64,000 bases of DNA from Megasphaera sp. AM44-1BH (GCF_003467125.1 NZ_QSFA01000008.1:5725-69724), one strand, 5' to 3'; shown: positions 1-7,192, numbered from the stretch's first letter. Numbers and translations are program-made. The notes: a model not told the origin generated them from the letters alone.

Positions 1-1058
1 TCTGCCGTATAGGCACCGGTGACGAAATCGAGCTGGCCGCCGGTCCCACTGATCTGCCGCGTCCCTGCCGATTCGGAACTGACCTGGCCATAGAGGTCGC
101 AGGCGATACAGCCGTTGATGGAGACGAAATGGTCCAGCTGACGGATCGTTTCCGGATCGTTGACATAATTCATAGGCGCCGACAGGATGTCGATATTGTG
201 GTCCAGAAAATCATAGAGCTCCTGCGATCCGTTACAGACGGAAAAGACGCCTTTCCCATGCTGCAGGGATTTGCGCTTGTTGGTGATCTTACCGGCCTTG
301 TACAGGTCGAGATAACCGTCACTCATAAGCTCTGTATGCATGCCCAGGTCTTTGAGGTCCGATTCGGCAATGAGAGTTCCCAGGGCATTGGGCATGCCGC
401 CGATGCCGAGCTGCAGCGTGTCCCCGTCGTGGATGAAGGGGAAAATCTGGGCGGCAATCTGCTTATCCAGCGCGCTGGCACCGCGGCTGGACACGGTACA
501 CATGGGCTGTGTACTTTCGACAACGGCATCGACGTTGCGGATGTTGATGTGGTCATCGGCCATGCCATAGACAAAAGGCGCCCCTTCATTGACTTCCACG
601 ATGATATGCTTTGCCGCACCGAGGATTTCCTGGGTGCAGCAATTGGTCAGGCTGTAACTGAAATTCCCATAGCGGTCCATGGGCGATACGGTAATCATGG
701 CCACATCGACCGGTGCCTGGCCGCGGCGGTAATAGGAGCCGCAGAAGCGGAACATCATGGGCGAGAAAAAGGCCCGGCCTTCATCGATATACTTCCGGTC
801 CACCCCCGAGCAGTGCCAGACATTATACGTAAATGCCTGCTGTAACGGATCCTGCTCTACGACCTGGATGGGGCGCATGGAAATGGCATTGCGCACCTTC
901 ACATCAGTGAGCTCATCCCGGCGGGCAGCCAGGGCCGCATCGAGGTCCGGCGGAAACGAACAGGCCTGCCCATAATCGACCCAGTCACCGGATTGGACCA
1001 GCCGTACCGCCTCTTCCGGCGCACACTGTTTTTCTTCATATAATGATGCAATATCCAT
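1..1058 (-). CDS. Acetyl-CoA hydrolase/CoA-transferase family protein, copy 1 (C-terminus outside window)
   Basis: The gene starts at ATG 1058 (AAAGGA upstream) and runs off the left edge after about 352 codons. It is a close paralogue of the complete gene at 7897-9234; base 1 corresponds to base 8178 there. Conserved blocks are the glycine-rich GIGGMPNALG stretch, an HTELMSDG segment whose Glu is at the place expected for the CoA-thioester-forming glutamate of butyryl-CoA:acetate and 4-hydroxybutyrate CoA-transferases, and SSESAGTRQISGTGGQLDF. The family moves CoA between acetate or propionate and other acyl-CoAs in the cytoplasm. Neighbouring iorA genes suggest aryl-acetyl-CoA as donor (inference). 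The last ~470 bp are almost identical to copy 2, the N-terminal half is more diverged. A sigma-54-like promoter lies upstream at 1156-1171. Confidence 0.9.
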   Translation of the reverse strand, partial: MDIASLYEEKQCAPEEAVRLVQSGDWVDYGQACSFPPDLDAALAARRDELTDVKVRNAISMRPIQVVEQDPLQQAFTYNVWHCSGVDRKYIDEGRAFFSPMMFRFCGSYYRRGQAPVDVAMITVSPMDRYGNFSYSLTNCCTQEILGAAKHIIVEVNEGAPFVYGMADDHINIRNVDAVVESTQPMCTVSSRGASALDKQIAAQIFPFIHDGDTLQLGIGGMPNALGTLIAESDLKDLGMHTELMSDGYLDLYKAGKITNKRKSLQHGKGVFSVCNGSQELYDFLDHNIDILSAPMNYVNDPETIRQLDHFVSINGCIACDLYGQVSSESAGTRQISGTGGQLDFVTGAYTA

Positions 1059-1155
1059 AACCAAGATCCTTTCTGATTGTCACCGGAAAAACCGGATTTC
1101 CTGTACAGCCCGGTTTTCCTGCCTGTGCATGGTATTTATATCCCGCTCATAGATA

Positions 1156-1171
1156 TGAAATTCTCATGCCA
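1156..1171 (-). promoter_or_regulatory. Candidate sigma-54 promoter of CoA-transferase copy 1
   Basis: Read on the minus strand: TGGCATGAGAATTTCA, i.e. a -24 element TGGCA and a -12 element TTTCA with 10 bp between the GG and the TC. It matches the sites at 7016-7031 and 14282-14297 almost base for base and faces the gene starting at 1058, leaving a leader of about 85 nt. The usual GC of the -12 box is TC here, so this is a variant match. A GGGCAG-N7-CTGCCC palindrome (1188-1206) just upstream might be an activator site. Confidence 0.6.
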
Positions 1172-1333
1172 TATAGATGTCCCGGTGGGCAGCCCCAGTC
1201 TGCCCCCGATTCACCGCCTTGTACCCGGAAGTGCCGCGCCCTCATTTGTATATATTTTTTTACCTTCTTTACATCGGGCATTTACAGCCGTCTCATTCCG
1301 GTATACACTGGTACAAAGAAAAGGAGGCCGACT

Positions 1334-3208
1334 ATGGATACTATTTATTTTTTAATCGCCGATACCGTGCAGGAACGCATGATAGAACAGACCTTGTGGT
1401 CCTATCAGGAAAGCTTCAATATGCATCACGTCGCCATCAAAATTGAAATCATCGATTTCCCCCGTCTGCTGGACCAGGCCCGCGCCATGATCCGCAAAGG
1501 AGCCCGCGTCATCATCACCAACAGCGGGTCCTATCAGATACTATCCAACGCCATCGACGAGGTCCCCGTCCTCTGCCTGTACAGCTCGACCAACGACGTC
1601 CTGTACACCCTGCGGGACATCCCCTGCCGGAAAATCCACCTTTTCCTGAACAAACACTTCATCTTCAACATCAACGCCTGCCCGCCGGATATACGCCAGC
1701 GCCTCATCGTCCATCCGCCCTACGGGATCGAGCCGACGTATCACAAGCTGCTGAAAATGGTGCAAAGCCTGCCGGTGACGCCCGATACGGCCATCGTCGG
1801 CTGCACTCTGCTGCCCCAGATTGCCCGGAACAGCCCCATGCCGATTTATCCCATCCGGCCCAGCGAATCGACCATCCTGTCCGTATATCAGTACGCCCTG
1901 GAACTCATTGCCTTCAATAAAAAAGACTGCCGCCAGCTTTCTCTCCTGGCCTCCATCCTGTCCCACGTGACCGATGGCATCATCCTGTATTCCACAGGTG
2001 GCGTCATTTCCCATATCAACCGGCAGGCCCGGGCCTTTCTGTCCCTGCCACCCGATACGCGGAACATACGCGATATTTTCCCGGACTGGCAGGAGGGGAG
2101 CCAGCCATCGTTCAAAGAAAAAATCATCCAGCGGCCGCCCTATACCCTGGTAGCCAATTCGGACGTCTTCCTCATGGATAAGGAAAAACAATACATCCTC
2201 ACCCTGCGCGACGTGACCGAGCTGCAGCGCCTGGAAAAAAATATCCGTTACAAACTCTCCCGCACAGGCCTCACGGCCAGCCATCATTTCTCTGATATCA
2301 AGACGACTGATCCAGCCCTGCAGACGCTGATCCGCCGGTCTGCCACCATGGCCTCTTACAATGCGCCTATCCTCATACAGGGAGAAAGCGGCACCGGCAA
2401 AGAACTCTTTGCCCAAAGCATCCACAACGCCAGTCCCCGGCGCAACGGGCCCTTCGTCGCCATCAACTGCGCCGCCCTGCCACCGGATATCCTCGAGAGC
2501 GAATTATTCGGGTATGTCGGCGGTACCTTTACGGGAGCCCGCAAAGAAGGCAAGGCCGGTCTCTTTGAAATCGCCCACAACGGTACGATTTTCCTCGATG
2601 AAATCAACAGCATGACTCCGGCTATCCAGTCCAAACTCCTACGGGTCCTGGAAACAAAACAGGTCATGCGTCTAGGGTCAGACTACGTCATCCCCCTCGA
2701 CATCCGTATCATCTCCGCCAGCAATGCCGATATCATCCAGTCCGTCCGCAAAGGGACATTCCGGCGCGACCTCTTTTTCCGCATCAACACCCTGCGCCTG
2801 ACCCTTCCCTCCCTCAACGACAGGCCATCGGATATCCCGTACCTGTTCTCCTATTTCCTCAATACCATCTCCGGCACCTCGGTCCCGGTCCCGCAGGCAC
2901 TGAAAAAAATACTCATCCATCATCACTGGTGGGGAAATATCCGGGAACTGTACAGCGTAGCCCTGCGATACCATATCTATGGCGATACCGGTGATTCGTC
3001 CTACCAGTACCTGTTTGATACGACAGAAGACGAACAGACACCGCAGCTCCTCGATACAGGCTCCTTATCCCTCAATATGAAAAACCTGGAAACGACCATC
3101 GAACAGATACTCATACAGGAACTATCCGACAAAGGCTATACCCAGACAGACATAGCCAGACTCCTGAACGTCTCCCGCCAGACCGTATTCAACAAGATGA
3201 AGAAATGA
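1334..3208 (+). CDS. PrpR_N-type sigma-54-dependent transcriptional activator 1
   Basis: 624 aa from ATG 1334, chosen because AAGGAGG lies 7 nt upstream; the reading frame is open further 5' but without a Shine-Dalgarno. Domain order: PrpR_N-like sensor (about 1-190, with a GARVIITNSGSYQ segment), a PAS-like domain (about 200-310), AAA+ sigma-54 interaction domain with Walker A GESGTGKE (~350) and Walker B FLDEIN (~420), and a C-terminal Fis-type helix-turn-helix (last ~30 residues). The sigma-54-contacting loop is GTFTGA instead of GAFTGA. PrpR_N domains sense small organic acids or acyl-CoA-derived metabolites. It is divergent from CoA-transferase copy 1 and likely activates the sigma-54-like promoters of this locus (inference). 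Paralogue at 14422-16299. Confidence 0.92.
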   Translation: MDTIYFLIADTVQERMIEQTLWSYQESFNMHHVAIKIEIIDFPRLLDQARAMIRKGARVIITNSGSYQILSNAIDEVPVLCLYSSTNDVLYTLRDIPCRKIHLFLNKHFIFNINACPPDIRQRLIVHPPYGIEPTYHKLLKMVQSLPVTPDTAIVGCTLLPQIARNSPMPIYPIRPSESTILSVYQYALELIAFNKKDCRQLSLLASILSHVTDGIILYSTGGVISHINRQARAFLSLPPDTRNIRDIFPDWQEGSQPSFKEKIIQRPPYTLVANSDVFLMDKEKQYILTLRDVTELQRLEKNIRYKLSRTGLTASHHFSDIKTTDPALQTLIRRSATMASYNAPILIQGESGTGKELFAQSIHNASPRRNGPFVAINCAALPPDILESELFGYVGGTFTGARKEGKAGLFEIAHNGTIFLDEINSMTPAIQSKLLRVLETKQVMRLGSDYVIPLDIRIISASNADIIQSVRKGTFRRDLFFRINTLRLTLPSLNDRPSDIPYLFSYFLNTISGTSVPVPQALKKILIHHHWWGNIRELYSVALRYHIYGDTGDSSYQYLFDTTEDEQTPQLLDTGSLSLNMKNLETTIEQILIQELSDKGYTQTDIARLLNVSRQTVFNKMKK

Positions 3209-3212
3209 CAAG

Positions 3213-3268
3213 CAAAAACAGGGACTGTCGCATGAAGGTTTCTACTATCATGCGACAGTCCCTGTTAC
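3213..3268 (-). terminator. Rho-independent terminator / long hairpin between convergent genes
   Basis: Near-perfect stem of about 19 bp (arms about 3217-3235 and 3248-3266, AACAGGGACTGTCGCATGA and its complement). The minus strand ends in TTTTTG. The stop codon of the 81-aa gene lies inside the stem. The loop GAAGGTTTCTACTA resembles the loop of the terminator at 43587-43633. Confidence 0.85.
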
Positions 3269-3510
3269 TTTATATCGATGTCTTTTTCCTGTACGCCCAG
3301 TTCGGATAATCTGCGGGGGATACCGACGTCATCGGCCAGTTTCTGGCAGGCGTCGATGGCGGCTTTGCGGTATTCTTCCTGAGTCATGTCATCGACACCG
3401 CGGCGCCGGCATTCCTGCCATGACTGGGCTACGAGAGGCGGCAGGAGCGGGTCCAGTGTCCCCTTTTCCATGAACTGCTGCCAGATTCGTTTCCGTTCTT
3501 CATTATCCAT
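3265..3510 (-). CDS. 81-aa chimeric gene remnant: regulator N-terminus joined to Fe-alcohol-dehydrogenase C-terminus
   Basis: The ORF starts at ATG 3510 with GGGAGGT upstream. Residues about 8-40 (IWQQFMEKGTLDP..., SWQECRRRGVD) resemble the extreme N-terminus of GAF-containing sigma-54 regulators of the AcoR type. Residues about 48-80 (DDVGIPRRLSELGVQEKDI) match the C-terminal end of iron-containing alcohol dehydrogenases (DVGIP..L.ELGV...DI). Neither part has a catalytic or DNA-binding core. I read it as the scar of a deletion that joined the start of a regulator gene to the end of an adjacent dehydrogenase gene in frame. Whether it is expressed is unknown. It sits between two strong hairpins (3213-3268 and 3537-3568). 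Confidence 0.55.
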   Translation of the reverse strand: MDNEERKRIWQQFMEKGTLDPLLPPLVAQSWQECRRRGVDDMTQEEYRKAAIDACQKLADDVGIPRRLSELGVQEKDIDIK

Positions 3511-3536
3511 ACTGTCTTACCTCCCAGTAAAAAATA

Positions 3537-3568
3537 ACTCCTGTCTATAAGCGTACCATGACAGGAGT
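3537..3568. terminator. Bidirectional hairpin terminator
   Basis: Arms ACTCCTGTC (3537-3545) and GACAGGAGT (3560-3568) with T-rich flanks on both strands. It lies directly downstream of the iorA 3'-end remnant at 3584-3622, so it was probably the original terminator of iorA before the toxin-antitoxin island was inserted. Confidence 0.75.
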
Positions 3569-3582
3569 CATTTTTCCATGGG

Positions 3583-3622
3583 TTTACCCTTCTTTTTTGA
3601 CAACAGCACTGACCGGGCAGAC
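3583..3622. repeat. 40-bp direct repeat, left copy (duplicate of the iorA 3' end)
   Basis: Identical to 5173-5212 except for one base. On the minus strand it encodes VCPVSAVVKKEG plus the TAA stop, i.e. the last codons of iorA copy 1. The two copies bracket the toxin-antitoxin region 3623-5172; removing one copy plus that region would join iorA directly to the terminator at 3537-3568. It looks like an att-type or duplication boundary. Confidence 0.9.
3584..3622 (-). pseudogene. iorA 3'-end remnant
   Basis: Thirteen codons including the stop, corresponding to the end of the C-terminal ferredoxin domain of iorA copy 1 with Ile to Val as the only change. There is no upstream reading frame, so it is a left-over end of the gene and not expressed as such. 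Confidence 0.75.
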
Positions 3623-3646
3623 ATTATCTGTATACCTTATGTATTT

Positions 3647-3671
3647 ACAATTTACCTTATAGGTAAATTGT
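3647..3671. promoter_or_regulatory. Palindromic operator O1 of the toxin-antitoxin operon
   Basis: Perfect inverted repeat ACAATTTACC-TTATA-GGTAAATTGT upstream of the toxin gene. A second, shorter version lies at 3709-3725 and a half-site TACCTTAT at 3632-3640. Such repeats are the usual binding sites of HigA-type autorepressors. Confidence 0.75.
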
Positions 3672-3703
3672 AATGTTGATTTTCTTCTTTAATCAGGGTA
3701 AAA

Positions 3704-3725
3704 TATAATTAACCTTAAAGGTAAA
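3704..3725 (+). promoter_or_regulatory. -10 element and second operator O2 of the toxin-antitoxin operon
   Basis: TATAAT at 3704-3709 is immediately followed by TTAACCTTAAAGGTAAA (3709-3725), a near copy of the O1 core. Repressor bound here would cover the -10 box and the start of transcription. The -35 box is not clear. Confidence 0.6.
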
Positions 3726-3737
3726 TGAGGTGAAGCA

Positions 3738-4034
3738 TTGAAAGTCCGTTACAGGAATAATAAAATACGCAAAGTGTGTACAGATGCCAATGCTGCACGT
3801 AAAGAATACGGAGAAAAAATGGCTAGGAAAATTCATCAGAGAATCGATGAACTTACTGCAATCGATACCGTTGAAATGATGATTATGTATCATATCGGAA
3901 GATGTCATCCATTAAATGGGAACAGAGAAGGGCAATATGCATTGGATTTAGTACATCCTTATCGTTTAGTATTTACCCAAAAAGGCCATGAAATACAGAT
4001 TGCAGAGGTACAGGAAATTGTAGATTATCATTAA
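3738..4034 (+). CDS. higB: HigB/RelE-family toxin
   Basis: 98 aa from TTG 3738, with GAGGTGAAG upstream. The C-terminal half, with HPLNGNREGQYALDLVHPYRLVF followed by two beta-strand-like stretches, is the typical core of the RelE/HigB fold, in which basic and aromatic residues cleave mRNA on the ribosome. The toxin precedes its antitoxin by 13 bp (or 22 bp to the preferred ATG), the gene order characteristic of higBA systems. Base composition is clearly more AT-rich than the flanking aromatic-acid genes, which fits acquisition by transfer. Expression is probably autoregulated through the palindromes at 3647-3671 and 3709-3725. Confidence 0.85.
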   Translation: MKVRYRNNKIRKVCTDANAARKEYGEKMARKIHQRIDELTAIDTVEMMIMYHIGRCHPLNGNREGQYALDLVHPYRLVFTQKGHEIQIAEVQEIVDYH

Positions 4035-4056
4035 TCATTTAAAAGGAGTGAAAGTC

Positions 4057-5118
4057 ATGTTGGAAAGCAAGAGCTACATTGCTACGCCTCCTGGCGCTAC
4101 AATTAAAGAACAGCTTGAAAACCGGAGCATGACGCAGAAAGAGTTTGCAAAACGAATGGGAATGTCGGAGAAACATATAAGCAGACTTATTAATGGAGAA
4201 GTACATCTGACTCCGGATATGGCCGAAAAACTGGAAAGAGTCTTAGGTTTACCTGCTGGGTTCTGGAATAAATTGGAAGCCATTTACCAGGAAAAATTAG
4301 CCAAAGTCAAAAATGAGAATGAATTGAGCAAAGAAAAGGAATGGATGAAAAAGTATCCATATACCAAAATTGCGGAATGGGGAATGGTTCCTTTTACCCA
4401 TAATTGGAAGGATAAAATTGTCAATTTATGTAAATTTTTTGAAGTCAGTAATTTAAAACTGCTCCAAAACAAAGACCTTATCCCTATCGCATGCCGAAAA
4501 TTATCCGCCACAGAAAAAAGCACTTACATTATGCTTACTCTGGCTCAATACGCAAAAATCAAGTCCCGGCAAATAGAGGTTGCCCCGTTTTGCAAAAATA
4601 CGCTCGAAGAAAAAATTAACGATATACGTTTGTTAACCAGACATAAAAGCATGGATTTCATGGAGGATTTATCCGATATTTTGAAATCTTGTGGCATAGC
4701 ACTCGTATATCTTCCTCAAGTCAAAGGATCATTTTTACACGGCATCACCTTTTATGACCGTAATACGAATAAAATTGTTCTTGGTATTACGATGAGGGGA
4801 AAGTATGCCGACCGATTTTGGTTCAGCCTTTTCCATGAAATCTCTCATGTCATTCAGGGCCATATTTATCAAAAAAACGGTACTTCAGATGCGGATGAAA
4901 CAGACGCAGATACGATGGCAGCAGAAATATTGATTCCTTCCGCAAAACTTAAATCATTTTATCAAGAGAAAGATTATTCTATTCGTTCTATAAAGCACTT
5001 TGCCGACCTTCTACAAGTCGGTGAATCTATCGTCATCGGAAGGCTGCAAAACGATAAAAAAATCAAACAGAGCCAGTTAAACCAGTACAAATCAAAATAT
5101 GAGGAGCTTATTTCTTAA
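4057..5118 (+). CDS. higA: HigA-type antitoxin fused to ImmA/IrrE (M78) metallopeptidase domain
   Basis: 353 aa from ATG 4057 (AAAGGAG 4042-4048; the GTG at 4048 overlaps that site and is less likely). Residues about 15-75 form an XRE helix-turn-helix (TQKEFAKRMGMSEKHISRLINGEVH). The C-terminal half is an ImmA/IrrE domain with a zinc-peptidase motif HEISH (about residue 260) and a downstream Glu in TMAAEILIP. Antitoxins of the HigA group with an IrrE extension are known; the protease part may control stability of the antitoxin or of another regulator (inference). It follows the toxin and ends 55 bp before the convergent iorA. Confidence 0.88.
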   Translation: MLESKSYIATPPGATIKEQLENRSMTQKEFAKRMGMSEKHISRLINGEVHLTPDMAEKLERVLGLPAGFWNKLEAIYQEKLAKVKNENELSKEKEWMKKYPYTKIAEWGMVPFTHNWKDKIVNLCKFFEVSNLKLLQNKDLIPIACRKLSATEKSTYIMLTLAQYAKIKSRQIEVAPFCKNTLEEKINDIRLLTRHKSMDFMEDLSDILKSCGIALVYLPQVKGSFLHGITFYDRNTNKIVLGITMRGKYADRFWFSLFHEISHVIQGHIYQKNGTSDADETDADTMAAEILIPSAKLKSFYQEKDYSIRSIKHFADLLQVGESIVIGRLQNDKKIKQSQLNQYKSKYEELIS

Positions 5119-5172
5119 TTTCATCAGCTGTATGCAGTTATCTACTGGCGAAATTGCGGTAGAACTGCAGCT

Positions 5173-5212
5173 TTTACCCTTCTTTTTTGACAATAGCACT
5201 GACCGGGCAGAC
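5173..5212. repeat. 40-bp direct repeat, right copy (functional iorA 3' end)
   Basis: Partner of 3583-3622 (39 of 40 bases identical). Here it is the true end of iorA copy 1, so the insertion left the coding sequence intact. Confidence 0.9.
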
Positions 5213-6952
5213 CTGGGCACACAGGGAGCAGCCGGCACAGTCGGCCTGGGAGATGCTGGATTTCTTCTGTTCCGTATCATAGCGCAGGGCCGGACAGCCC
5301 GTAGAGAGGCATTTGCGGCAGCCGATGCAGAGATCCTGCCGGATTTCATAGGTCGCATCGGTGCGGGTAAATTCTCCCGTATCGAGGGGCGTCCATTTTT
5401 TCAGGGCGCAGGGATATTTCGTGACGATGACCACCGGTTCATCGGTAATGGAGAAGGCCCAATCCAGCGTTTCTTTCATGACCGTCAGGTTCTGGGGATT
5501 GACCGTGCGGACGTGGCGGATGCCCAGATCCCGTACGATGGGTTCGATATCGATAGCATAGGCTTCCTGACCTTTCAGGGTATAGCCCGTGCCGGGGTTA
5601 TCCTGATGGCCCGTCATACCTGTCGTACGGTTGTCCAGGATGGCACAGATGACCGGGGATTTATTATACGATACTTCCATGAGGGCATTGATACCTGTAT
5701 GGAAGAAGGTTGAATCCCCCATGTAAGCGACGATGCGTTTCTGCTGGTCGCTCATGGCAAAGCCGTGGGCCATGCCGTGGCCGATAGAAAAGGCACTGCC
5801 CATATTGAGGCCCAGATCCTTGGCATTGAGCGGCGCCGTGCCGCAGAGACCGTAACAGCCGATGTCGCCAATCATGACGACATCTTTGTGTCTGGCCAGT
5901 TCGTAGGCAAAGCCCCTGTGGGGACAGCCGGCACAGAGAACGGGCGGCCGGGGGACGCAGAGATGTTCCGGCGCCGATTTTCCAGCATAGCTTTTGCCCA
6001 ATATGCCTTCGGCGACGATATGGGGATCCAGTTCGCCGATATTGGGAATGACGTCGTGCCCATGGCAGGCAATGCCAGCAGCCTTAATCTGGTCTTCCAT
6101 GAAGGAGTCCAATTCTTCCACGACGTACAGGGTATCCACTTTTTCGGCAAAGGCGCGGATTTTTTTCATGGGAAGGGGATACGAAAAGCCGATTTTCAGG
6201 ACCGATACGCTGTCGCCGAAGACTTCCTTGACATAGTTGTACCCGGCGCCGGATGTGACGATGCCGATACTCGTATCACCCGGTTCTTCTACATTCCAGG
6301 GGCAGGTTTCCGACCATTCCTGCAGTTTTTTCTGCCGCTGTTCAATGATGACACGGCGCACGCGGGCGACGGCCGGCACCGAATCGATTTCCCCGGTCCG
6401 CCTCGTATAGGGAATAGGCGGAGCCGGGACCCGTTCCTGTTCCGTAACCAGGCTCTTGGAATGGCAGATACGGGTCGTCATGCGGACCATGACTGGCACA
6501 TGGAAGCATTCGCTCACGTCATAGGCCGCTCTGGTCATGTCTTTTGCTTCCTGCGAGTCCGACGGTTCAAACATGCAGATTTTGGCAAATCTGGCAAAAT
6601 TGCGGTTGTCCTGTTCATCCTGGGACGAATGCATACCCGGATCGTCGGCAGAAACGAATACAAACCCGCCGTGGACCTGCATATAGGCATAGGTAAAAAG
6701 GGGATCGGCGGCAACGTTGACGCCGACCATCTTCATGGCGGCAAAAGAGCGCACCCCTGCAATCGATGCCCCGATAGCGGCCTCCATAGCCACTTTTTCG
6801 TTCGGTGCCCATTCGGCGTCGATTTCTGTATACGTTCCTGCATTTTCCAGGATTTCTGTACTCGGTGTACCCGGATAGGCTGACGCAAAGCTGACGCCGG
6901 CTTCATACAGTCCCCGGGCCACTGCTTCATTTCCTGTCAATAGCTGTTTCAT
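5174..6952 (-). CDS. iorA: Indolepyruvate (2-oxoacid) ferredoxin oxidoreductase alpha subunit, copy 1, orphan
   Basis: 592 aa from ATG 6952, 7 nt after AGGAGG. The N-terminal pyrimidine-binding domain (about 1-190) begins with GNEAVARGLYEAGVSFASAYPG. The TPP domain contains CAGCPHRGF, GDIGCYGLCG and GDSTFFHTGINALMEVSYN. The C-terminus carries two [4Fe-4S] motifs, CIGCRKCLSTGCP and CAGCSLCAQVCP. The enzyme oxidatively decarboxylates aryl-pyruvates to aryl-acetyl-CoA, passing electrons to ferredoxin. No iorB follows: the gene ends at the toxin-antitoxin island. It may share the single IorB encoded at 11851-12426. Very similar to copy 2, with long identical stretches. Transcribed from the sigma-54-like promoter at 7016-7031. 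Confidence 0.93.
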   Translation of the reverse strand: MKQLLTGNEAVARGLYEAGVSFASAYPGTPSTEILENAGTYTEIDAEWAPNEKVAMEAAIGASIAGVRSFAAMKMVGVNVAADPLFTYAYMQVHGGFVFVSADDPGMHSSQDEQDNRNFARFAKICMFEPSDSQEAKDMTRAAYDVSECFHVPVMVRMTTRICHSKSLVTEQERVPAPPIPYTRRTGEIDSVPAVARVRRVIIEQRQKKLQEWSETCPWNVEEPGDTSIGIVTSGAGYNYVKEVFGDSVSVLKIGFSYPLPMKKIRAFAEKVDTLYVVEELDSFMEDQIKAAGIACHGHDVIPNIGELDPHIVAEGILGKSYAGKSAPEHLCVPRPPVLCAGCPHRGFAYELARHKDVVMIGDIGCYGLCGTAPLNAKDLGLNMGSAFSIGHGMAHGFAMSDQQKRIVAYMGDSTFFHTGINALMEVSYNKSPVICAILDNRTTGMTGHQDNPGTGYTLKGQEAYAIDIEPIVRDLGIRHVRTVNPQNLTVMKETLDWAFSITDEPVVIVTKYPCALKKWTPLDTGEFTRTDATYEIRQDLCIGCRKCLSTGCPALRYDTEQKKSSISQADCAGCSLCAQVCPVSAIVKKEG

Positions 6953-7015
6953 GTACATGCCTCCTATTTCCATCATGCAAATAGGTGATTACGTGATGTG
7001 TTTTCTTATCTATAT

Positions 7016-7031
7016 GGAATTGTCATGCCAA
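7016..7031 (-). promoter_or_regulatory. Candidate sigma-54 promoter of iorA copy 1
   Basis: TGGCATGACAATTCCA on the minus strand, differing by only two bases from the site at 1156-1171. Upstream, 7058-7077 contains the palindrome AACCGCC-N6-GGCGGTT, a possible binding site for one of the PrpR-like activators. Confidence 0.6.
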
Positions 7032-7128
7032 CAGCCCGTTTCTTCGCAAACCGCCGTCTCTGGCGGTTCAGATAGGGAAAAGCGACCGGAAGGGATGGGG
7101 AAATGTAAAAAATATTTGCTCTCTTTGA

Positions 7129-7182
7129 CAAAAAAAGCGGTCAGCAGGCCTATATCAGGCAGTCTGCTGACCGTTCTTTTTA
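7129..7182. terminator. Terminator of the iorA2-to-B3/B4 operon
   Basis: Stem CGGTCAGCAG (about 7138-7148) with CTGCTGACCG (about 7163-7173). The minus strand ends in a run of seven T; the plus strand also has a T-rich tail. Confidence 0.85.
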
Positions 7183-7192
7183 AGTGGACATA

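Noticed and set aside
3623..5172. Prophage or integrative element carrying the toxin-antitoxin pair.
   Set aside because: Direct repeats exist, but there is no integrase, transposase or phage gene in the 1.55 kb between them, so I do not call a mobile element type.
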